This document shows positions 58,658-64,000 of a stretch of 64,000 nucleotides of DNA, piece by piece. Position numbers and translations under genes: made by a program. The notes beneath the pieces were generated by a model. It did no database searches, was not told where the DNA came from, and saw nothing but the letters and a program-made list of their open reading frames with translations. The stretch lies in contig NZ_JAIWKS010000015.1 of assembly GCF_021271205.1 (NCBI RefSeq), positions 1 through 64,000 on the forward strand. Direction: 5' to 3'. The stretch is from Pseudomonas uvaldensis (GTDB taxonomy: Bacteria; Pseudomonadota; Gammaproteobacteria; Pseudomonadales; Pseudomonadaceae). The first letter of the stretch is position 1. Each line of letters begins with the position of its first letter.

Positions 58658-59356
58658 TCAGAACTTGTAACCCAACCCCACCATGTAGATCAGTGGATCC
58701 ACGTCGACATCCACCTTGGCCCGGGTACCACCGGCCACGGCGTTATTGTCGACATAGGCAGTGGTGTCGATATCGATGTAGCGAATCTGACCGTTGATCA
58801 TGATGTTATCGGTCAGCATGTAGTCAGCGCCCACTTGCCACGCCATGCCCCAGCTATTGCTTGCCCGGAAGTTGCTGAAACCGTTGGCGCTGGCGCCGCT
58901 GCCGACGTGTTCGTCGTAGATCCAAGTGTAGTTGATGCCGGCACCGACGTAAGGCTGGAACGCCGATTTCGCGTCGAGCGGGTAGTAGACCAGGCTCAGG
59001 GTCGGCGGCAGGTGCTTGAGGGTGCCGAGCTTGCCATTGGCGGCGCCGAGGGCAGTTCCTTTGAGCTTCACGTCATGCTCGAACGGCGAGGCAGCGAGCA
59101 GTTCGATACCCAGGTTGTCGGTGAGCATGTAGGCGAAGTTCAGGCCCAGTTGGGTGTCGCTGCTCATGGTCGCCTTGCCGCCCAGATCGGCACCGGCCAG
59201 CGGGCCGCGGTCAACCTTGACGCTGGAGCTGTCGGCCTCGGGATTGACGGTGATGGCGCCGGCACGGACGATGATATCGCCGGCCGTATGGGCCTGGGCG
59301 AGCGGGGCGACGAGTGCGAGGGCGACGAGGGAAGCGCTGAGCAGAGACTTGTGCAT
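58658..59356 (-). CDS. ompW: OmpW-family outer membrane protein
   Basis: A 232-residue eight-stranded beta-barrel porin. Signal peptide MHKSLLSASLVALALVAPLAQA (signal cleavage near residue 22-28), then GDIIVRAGAITVNPEADSS, typical of OmpW, and a C-terminal aromatic end (YMVGLGYKF) for BAM recognition. ATG 59356 with GGAGC upstream is used instead of ATG 59374. OmpW proteins pass small hydrophobic compounds; the ligand here is unknown. Confidence 0.93.
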   Translation of the reverse strand: MHKSLLSASLVALALVAPLAQAHTAGDIIVRAGAITVNPEADSSSVKVDRGPLAGADLGGKATMSSDTQLGLNFAYMLTDNLGIELLAASPFEHDVKLKGTALGAANGKLGTLKHLPPTLSLVYYPLDAKSAFQPYVGAGINYTWIYDEHVGSGASANGFSNFRASNSWGMAWQVGADYMLTDNIMINGQIRYIDIDTTAYVDNNAVAGGTRAKVDVDVDPLIYMVGLGYKF

Positions 59357-59457
59357 GGGGGCTCCATAGGGCATTCGAAAAGTGATGTCCTATGGTACGA
59401 AGCGCTCTGGGGTGGTCTTTTGACTCAGCTCAATGAAAGTGTGATGAAGCCCCTGGC

Positions 59458-59531
59458 GGCCTCTTCGCGAGCAAGCCCGCTCCCACAGGGACGGGTGGTG
59501 AACCCTGTGGGAGCGGGCTTGCTCGCGAAAG
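59458..59531. repeat. REP doublet 5 (compact inverted pair)
   Basis: Elements at 59458-59490 and 59502-59531 separated by only 11 bases, core GTGGGAGCGGGCTTGC. Located between the end of the DUF3299 gene and the start of ompW, where it may act as the 3' stabiliser or terminator of the zinc-type operon. Confidence 0.92.
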
Positions 59532-59562
59532 CTATCTCACTGCCACAAAATAACCACCAGGC

Positions 59563-60096
59563 TCACTCCGGCAGCTCATACACATAAATCTTCTCAGCCT
59601 CCATCTGGTACCCGGCATCGGCCAGTTCACTGGTGGACGGCTTGACTTGCATCGGCCCCTCGACCCAGTACGGCTGGTACAACTCATCGAGCTTGACCCC
59701 GACTTCGCTCTTCACATGCACGATCTGGTTCGACGGCGGTGGTGGCACGTGGATGCAGGCGCCGAAGTAAGGCACCAGCAGAAAGTCCGTGGTGCGACCT
59801 TCTTCGCTGACTTCCAGCGGCACGATATAACCCGGTAAACGGATCTGTTGGCCGTCCAGCTCCTTGACCACCGGTGCGTTGGGCAGGTCCTGCTTGGCGG
59901 CCGGAGCGGATTCGGCGGCCAGGGCGTTGCCCATCTGCGACAGATCATGCAGTGGGGTCATGTTTGGCACTTCCGGTGGCGCGCCCGCCGGGATCATTTC
60001 CGACCAGGCAAGGTCCCTCGGCTCGGCCGCCCACAGGGGCAGGGCAACCATCATCAACAGCGCAAGCAGGGCGCGGGGCATGTTCAACGTCCTCAT
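59563..60096 (-). CDS. DUF3299 periplasmic protein
   Basis: A 177-residue exported protein: signal peptide within MRTLNMPRALLALLMMVALP with cleavage near LWA-AEP, then a family core LPGYIVPLEVSEEGRTTDF and FGACIHVPPPPSNQIVHV. The Cys-Ile-His and several acidic/His residues could bind metal, which is inference. ATG 60096 overlaps the permease stop as ATGA. Last gene of a four-gene operon resembling P. aeruginosa PA4063-PA4066, which responds to zinc limitation. Confidence 0.85.
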   Translation of the reverse strand: MRTLNMPRALLALLMMVALPLWAAEPRDLAWSEMIPAGAPPEVPNMTPLHDLSQMGNALAAESAPAAKQDLPNAPVVKELDGQQIRLPGYIVPLEVSEEGRTTDFLLVPYFGACIHVPPPPSNQIVHVKSEVGVKLDELYQPYWVEGPMQVKPSTSELADAGYQMEAEKIYVYELPE

Positions 60097-61358
60097 AAAC
60101 GGATCGACAGGCCATCGGCCAGCGATTGGCGATAAGCGCGCCAGGCCGGCACGCTGCCCATCAGCAGGGCGGCGATCAGAATGCCAGCCATGAGTGTCCA
60201 TTCATACTCGCTCGGCCAGCCCAGGGGCAAATACAGGCCATAGGCCGACTGCACGTAACCCTGGGCGGCGGCGATGCCGACGTACAGCAGCGCCAGCCCG
60301 GACGTGACACCGGCCAGCGCCAGGGCAAAGGCTTCGAGTACCAGCAGGCTTGCGATGTGCCAAGGCCGCGCGCCTACCGAGCGCAGGATCGCCATTTCCC
60401 GACGGCGTTCGTTGAGGCTGGTGAGGATCGCCGTGAGCATGCCGATCAACCCGGTCAGCACCACGAACAGAGAAATCACGAACAAGGCTTTTTCCGCCGT
60501 ACCCATCAGGCTCCACAACTCTTGCAGCGCCACGCCGGGCAGGATCGCCAGCAGCGGTTCGCCACGGAACTCATTGATCTCCCGTTGCAGGGCAAAGGTG
60601 GATATCTTGCTGTTGAGACCGAGCATGAACGCCGTGATCGCCTGGGGCGTGAGGTCCATATTGCGGGCCTGGTCGGCGCTGATGCGGCCATTGCCCTGGG
60701 CCGGCACGCCGTTCTTCCAGTCGATGTGGATCGCTTCCATGCCGCCAAGGCTGATGTGCAGCGTGCGGTCCACCGGCGTGCCGGTGCGCTTGAGGATGCC
60801 GACCACGGTGAAGGGCTTGTCGTCATGCTTGACCAGGCTGACCGCTGCCACGCCGTGGGCCAACACCAGTTTGTCGTCGAGTTTGTAATGCAGCGCCTCG
60901 GCGACTTCGGCGCCGAGCACGACTTCGAACGGATCGGTGGCGAAGGCCCGGCCATCGGCCAGTTCCAGGTGCTGCTGGCGACCGTACTGGTAATGCTCGA
61001 AGTAGGCCTCGGTGGTGCCCATCACCCGGTAGCCGCGATGGGAGTCGCCCAGGGACATGGGAATCGCCCACTTCACTTTCGGGTTGCTGGCGAAGTGCTC
61101 GAAACTGTCCCAACGGATGTTGTTGGTGGCGTTGCCGATGCGAAACACCGAATACAACAGCAGGTTCACCGAACCCGAGCGGGCACCGACGATCAGGTCG
61201 GTGCCGCTGATGGTGCTGGCAAAGCTGGCGCGTGCCTCGGTGCGCACTCGCTCTACCGCCAACAGCAGGCAGACCGACAGGGCAATGGCGAAGACGGTGA
61301 GGATGGCGGTGAAACGGCGGTTCGCCAGGCTGGCCATGGCTAGACGGAACAGATACAT
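60093..61358 (-). CDS. FtsX/MacB-family ABC transporter permease
   Basis: A 421-residue inner-membrane permease with one N-terminal helix (about 15-38), a large periplasmic domain (about 40-280) and three C-terminal helices, the type VII ABC layout of LolE, FtsX and MacB. Such proteins transmit ATP hydrolysis across the membrane rather than import a substrate. ATG 61358 starts MYLFRLAMASLANRRF one base after the ATPase stop; upstream open frame is shadow. Works with the adjoining ATPase and probably with the periplasmic products of this operon. Confidence 0.9.
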   Translation of the reverse strand: MYLFRLAMASLANRRFTAILTVFAIALSVCLLLAVERVRTEARASFASTISGTDLIVGARSGSVNLLLYSVFRIGNATNNIRWDSFEHFASNPKVKWAIPMSLGDSHRGYRVMGTTEAYFEHYQYGRQQHLELADGRAFATDPFEVVLGAEVAEALHYKLDDKLVLAHGVAAVSLVKHDDKPFTVVGILKRTGTPVDRTLHISLGGMEAIHIDWKNGVPAQGNGRISADQARNMDLTPQAITAFMLGLNSKISTFALQREINEFRGEPLLAILPGVALQELWSLMGTAEKALFVISLFVVLTGLIGMLTAILTSLNERRREMAILRSVGARPWHIASLLVLEAFALALAGVTSGLALLYVGIAAAQGYVQSAYGLYLPLGWPSEYEWTLMAGILIAALLMGSVPAWRAYRQSLADGLSIRL

Positions 61359-61359
61359 C

Positions 61360-62070
61360 TCAGACCTCGAGTGGCTTGGCGGCGCGATTGAGATCGGCCA
61401 GCGAGAGGTTGCGGTCGAACAATGGCGCCAGGCTCTGGTCGTGGCTGACGAACAGCAGGCTCGATCCGGCTTCGCGGCATTCGGCGAACAACAACCGCAG
61501 GAAATTTTCCCGAGCGTCGTAGTCCAGGGCCGAAGTCGGTTCGTCGGCAATCACCAGTTCAGGCTGGCCGATCAACGCCCGTGCGGCGGCGACCCGTTGT
61601 TGTTGGCCGATGGACAGCGAGTCGGCGCGGCGTCCGAGCAGGTTCGGATCGGTCAGGCCCAGGTGGGCCAGCAAGGTCGCGGCGGCCTGATCGACACTGC
61701 CGTGGCGTTGCGTGGCCCGTTGCGCCCGTAGTTTGGAAAAGTGACAGGGCAGTTCGACGTTCTCGCGCACCGAGAGAAACGGCAGCAGGTTGAACTGCTG
61801 GAAGATGTAGCCGGTGTGGTCCACCCGAAAGCGGTCGCGGCTACCCGCGCCCAGTGTGCCGAGTTCGTGGTCGAGCAAACGAATACTGCCGCGATCCGGC
61901 ACCTGCACGCCGCCCAGAAGGCCCAGCAGCGTGGTCTTGCCACTGCCGCTCGGGCCCTTGAGAAACAGGGTTTCGCCGGCTTCCAGGCGAAACGCCGGAA
62001 TATCCAGCAACGGCGGATGTCCGGGCCAGCTGAAGACCAGGTCGGACAGTTCGATGAGTGCTTGGGTCAT
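61360..62070 (-). CDS. ABC transporter ATP-binding protein (LolD/MacB type)
   Basis: A 236-residue ATPase with Walker A GPSGSGKTT at 39-47, Q-loop in FQQFNLLPFLSV, signature LSIGQQQRVAAARAL (Ile replaces the usual Gly of LSGGQ) and Walker B LVIADEPTSALD. ATG 62070 starts MTQALIELSDLVFSW; the upstream in-frame sequence runs through a REP doublet and is not coding. It is one base from the permease gene and 161 bases from the DUF2796 gene upstream. Confidence 0.92.
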   Translation of the reverse strand: MTQALIELSDLVFSWPGHPPLLDIPAFRLEAGETLFLKGPSGSGKTTLLGLLGGVQVPDRGSIRLLDHELGTLGAGSRDRFRVDHTGYIFQQFNLLPFLSVRENVELPCHFSKLRAQRATQRHGSVDQAAATLLAHLGLTDPNLLGRRADSLSIGQQQRVAAARALIGQPELVIADEPTSALDYDARENFLRLLFAECREAGSSLLFVSHDQSLAPLFDRNLSLADLNRAAKPLEV

Positions 62071-62107
62071 GATTGTGGTTTCAAAGTCATTGAACACCTG
62101 TGGAATG

Positions 62108-62215
62108 CCTGTGGGAGCAAAGCTTGCTCGCGATGAGGCGGTCCATTCAGCCTTGATGTCGACAATCGGACCGCTATCGCGAGCAAGCTTTGCTCCCACA
62201 GGTTCGCTCCCACAT
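62108..62215. repeat. REP doublet 6 inside the zinc-type operon
   Basis: Elements 62108-62145 and 62168-62202 are near-perfect inverse copies (core GTGGGAGCAAAGCTTGCTCG), followed by a half-copy to 62215. The pair lies between the DUF2796 gene and the ABC ATPase gene, which are otherwise transcribed together. Confidence 0.92.
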
Positions 62216-62231
62216 GGGTATTGGGATGTAC

Positions 62232-62810
62232 TTAAAATTTAAGGGCCGGTGCCTCGGCCGTCACTTCCCCGCCTTGCTGGCCGTTCGGCCCGACCAGTTG
62301 CACCAGGATTTTCCGGGTGGCCGGGAAGGCTTTGAACAGTGGCGCCAGGTTCAGCTCCGTCAAGGCACCGGGCGCGACACAGCGGAACTGGTAGTGGGCG
62401 TGAATATCACTGTGTTCGTGATTCTCGTCGCCATCTGCGGCGTGGTCTTCGTGGTCCGGTTCGTCGCCGAACAACGGACTCTCCAGCTCTTGCTGCTCCA
62501 GGGAACATTTGCCATCGGCGAGAATGACCAGCGCCGCCGGCTTTTCCAGCTTCGCCCGGACAGCAGCGACCTTGGCCTTGTCGGCGTTGCTGGTGGCGGC
62601 GTGCTCGAAGCCCACCAGGTTCATGGCCGGGCTGTCCAGTTCCAGCTCCAGGGTCTCACCGTCCAGAGAGGCGTTGAGGCGGGCAACACCATGTTCGTGG
62701 GCACCCAGGCTTCCGTGTTCATGATCATGGTCATGATCGTGCTCGACAGCCGCATGAGCGGCAGCCAAGGGCAGCAGGGCGAACGGCAGGGCGAGAAGCA
62801 GACGGCGCAT
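62232..62810 (-). CDS. His-rich periplasmic DUF2796 protein (zinc-responsive)
   Basis: A 192-residue exported protein: signal peptide 1-20 (cleavage AHA-AVE), a metal-binding-like cluster of His/Asp at 24-40 (EHDHDHDHEHG...HEHG), a second at 120-139 (DHEDH...HEHSDIHAHY) and two cysteines, C102 and C144, which could form a disulphide. The P. aeruginosa homologue PA4063 is strongly induced by zinc starvation; a role as zinc chaperone or donor for the transporter is inferred. ATG 62810 has GGAG seven bases upstream, and a Zur-box candidate lies 35 bases before the start. Confidence 0.88.
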   Translation of the reverse strand: MRRLLLALPFALLPLAAAHAAVEHDHDHDHEHGSLGAHEHGVARLNASLDGETLELELDSPAMNLVGFEHAATSNADKAKVAAVRAKLEKPAALVILADGKCSLEQQELESPLFGDEPDHEDHAADGDENHEHSDIHAHYQFRCVAPGALTELNLAPLFKAFPATRKILVQLVGPNGQQGGEVTAEAPALKF

Positions 62811-62844
62811 GACGAGTCTCCGGATAACATGAATATTCTGTTAT

Positions 62845-62857
62845 GTAATCTTATAAC
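62845..62857 (-). promoter_or_regulatory. Candidate Zur box
   Basis: On the minus strand GTTATAAGATTAC, matching the gammaproteobacterial Zur core GTTATAATATAAC at 11 of 13 positions, and overlapping a TATAAG sequence that may be part of the promoter. It faces the DUF2796-ABC-permease-DUF3299 operon. The plus-strand gene at 62943 starts 86 bases away and could also be affected. Confidence 0.65.
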
Positions 62858-62942
62858 GAAAACGTGAGGAGTTTGACCGTCTGCTTGGCGTCGCGCAAGG
62901 CCCATGGGAGCATGGGCACATTAAATCTTCAGGAGCACAGTG

Positions 62943-63287
62943 ATGTTGCGCATACGCGGAACCGTCGGCGATTGGCCGGTGGACTTGTCGATCGAAATGG
63001 ATGAAGGCGACTGGGTGCAGCTCGGCGCACAACTGCAAGCGGTCAAGCCTGACAGCACCGCAACGCCGGTGGCCAAACCGGTGAACCAGGACGATGCCCT
63101 GTGGCAAATCGCCAAGGAACTGCTGCGCAAGGCCGGGCAACTGAGCGGGCCGGACCTGTTGGAGCAGCTCGAAGGTCTGACCGGCAGCGCCTCGGCGGGC
63201 AAGCGCCTGCTGGTGCGCTTGCGCCATTGCGCCGAGGTCAAGGTGCTGAGTGGCGGTGATACGCCGCTCTACAGCTGGGTCGGTTAA
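62943..63287 (+). CDS. Small conserved hypothetical protein
   Basis: A 114-residue soluble protein with no signal or membrane segment: a beta-rich N-terminus (MLRIRGTVGDWPVDLSIEMD), a Pro/Thr linker and a helical C-terminal part (WQIAKELLRKAGQLSGPDLL). I recognise no domain. ATG 62943, seven bases after AGGAG, is preferred to GTG 62940. It is divergent from the zinc-type operon and its stop overlaps the ybbN stop by 4 bases. A gene in the same place occurs in P. aeruginosa between ybbN and the zinc-type operon. Confidence 0.75.
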   Translation: MLRIRGTVGDWPVDLSIEMDEGDWVQLGAQLQAVKPDSTATPVAKPVNQDDALWQIAKELLRKAGQLSGPDLLEQLEGLTGSASAGKRLLVRLRHCAEVKVLSGGDTPLYSWVG

Positions 63288-64000
63288 TACAACGCCGCAA
63301 ACAGCTTGCGACGATAAATCGTTACCAGCGGGTGATCGTTACCCAACAGTTCGAACACTTGCAGCAGCGTCTTGTGGGGCAGACCTTCGTTGTAGCTGCG
63401 GTTACGCATGAACAGTTTGAGCAACGCGTCGAGGGCCGGTTCGTACTGTTGGCGGGCCAGTTGCTGGATTGCCAGTTGGTACACCGCTTCGTCATCTTGC
63501 GGATCTTTTGCCAGGCGTGCCTTGAGGTCGGCGGCGTCGGGCAGGTTCTTCGCCAGGCCCAGGAACTGAATCTGCGCCTTGGCCCCGGCCAGTGCTGCCT
63601 TGTGCTCATCGCTTTTCACCGCATCGAGCACGGTCTGGGCTTCAGCCAACTCACCGCGTTCGGTCAGGCAGCGGGCATACAGGATCAGCGCCTTGGCGTT
63701 GGTGTTGTCTTCGCCGAGCAAGGCCGTGAGCAGCGCTTCGGCGTCAGCGAAACGACCGTCGTCGAACAGCGCCTGAGCCTGTTCGAATGGATCGGCGGCG
63801 GCCGGTGGTGGCATCTGTACGTGGGGTTCGAGCATCGCACGCACGGCGGACTCCGGCTGGGCGCCGGCAAAGCCGTCGACAGGCTGGCCGTCCTTGAACA
63901 GTACGACAGTGGGCAGGCTGCGGATGCCGAAGCGGGCGACGATGTCCTGCTCGACGTCGCAGTTCACCTTGGCCAGCAGCAAATTGCCCTGGTAGCTCTG
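63284..64000 (-). CDS. ybbN: Thioredoxin-like chaperone YbbN/CnoX (5' end outside window)
   Basis: The visible 238 codons begin inside the thioredoxin fold, after the CxxC region, with VNCDVEQDIVARFGIRSLPT (cis-Pro loop) and VVLFKDGQPVDGFAGAQPES, followed by a TPR-like helical domain (about from ADPFEQAQALFDDGRFADAE to the end). In E. coli CnoX protects proteins from chlorine-type oxidation and hands them to GroEL. The frame is open to the last base of the window, so the start and the active-site cysteines are not visible. Confidence 0.9.
   Translation of the reverse strand, partial: QSYQGNLLLAKVNCDVEQDIVARFGIRSLPTVVLFKDGQPVDGFAGAQPESAVRAMLEPHVQMPPPAAADPFEQAQALFDDGRFADAEALLTALLGEDNTNAKALILYARCLTERGELAEAQTVLDAVKSDEHKAALAGAKAQIQFLGLAKNLPDAADLKARLAKDPQDDEAVYQLAIQQLARQQYEPALDALLKLFMRNRSYNEGLPHKTLLQVFELLGNDHPLVTIYRRKLFAALY

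Overview
The window comes from a Pseudomonas of the fluorescens/putida side of the genus. The evidence is the gene order birA-coaX-SPOR gene-tRNA(Tyr,Gly,Thr)-tuf-tRNA(Trp)-secE-nusG-rplKAJL-rpoBC-rpsLG-fusA-tuf-S10/spc/alpha ribosomal operons-katA-ferritin-uvrA-MFS-ssb, which is the known Pseudomonas order, together with the sequence of KatA and the ferritin, and REP palindromes with the core GTGGGAGCGGGCTTGC that are typical of this group. There are no rRNA genes, prophages, insertion sequences or CRISPR arrays.

Positions 1-34,400 are a nearly continuous translation/transcription superregion on the plus strand. It encodes biotin ligase, pantothenate kinase, four tRNAs, two EF-Tu genes with identical products, SecE/NusG, the L11-L1-L10-L12-RNA polymerase genes, the str operon, and the S10, spc and alpha operons through rpoA-rplQ. 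Genes are separated by 0-60 bases. The few larger gaps hold intrinsic terminators, the L10 autoregulatory leader and sigma70-like promoters. In three gaps (about 3950, 27,330 and 31,400) a promoter is superimposed on a terminator hairpin, so incoming transcripts could stop where new ones start.

Positions 34,400-42,300 hold catalase KatA, a ferritin annotated elsewhere as BfrA but lacking the haem-ligand methionine, UvrA on the minus strand, a YajR-like MFS transporter joined to ssb, and an isochorismatase-like hydrolase divergent from a GlxA-family regulator.

Positions 42,400-62,200 are accessory. A DUF3182 gene overlaps an alpha/beta hydrolase gene. A four-gene minus-strand operon (DUF72, YbhP-like phosphodiesterase, ClsB cardiolipin synthase, YbhN-like membrane protein) has every junction overlapping and diverges from a large MscS-type channel gene. 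Then come the helicase Lhr, a pair of SDR-fold sugar-nucleotide proteins of which one has lost the usual catalytic Tyr/Lys, and an OmpW porin. Six REP doublets lie in this region and none were seen in the first 45 kb.

Positions 59,560-62,860 carry a zinc-starvation type operon: a His-rich periplasmic DUF2796 protein, an ABC ATPase, an FtsX-like permease and a DUF3299 protein, behind a good Zur-box candidate. This is the window's most interesting physiological module, though a related cluster is known in P. aeruginosa. The window ends with a small unknown gene and the 3' part of ybbN/cnoX. I see no clearly new, undescribed system; the leading candidates for follow-up are the zinc operon, the coupled lipid/channel cluster, the superimposed terminator-promoter sites and the degenerate SDR partner.
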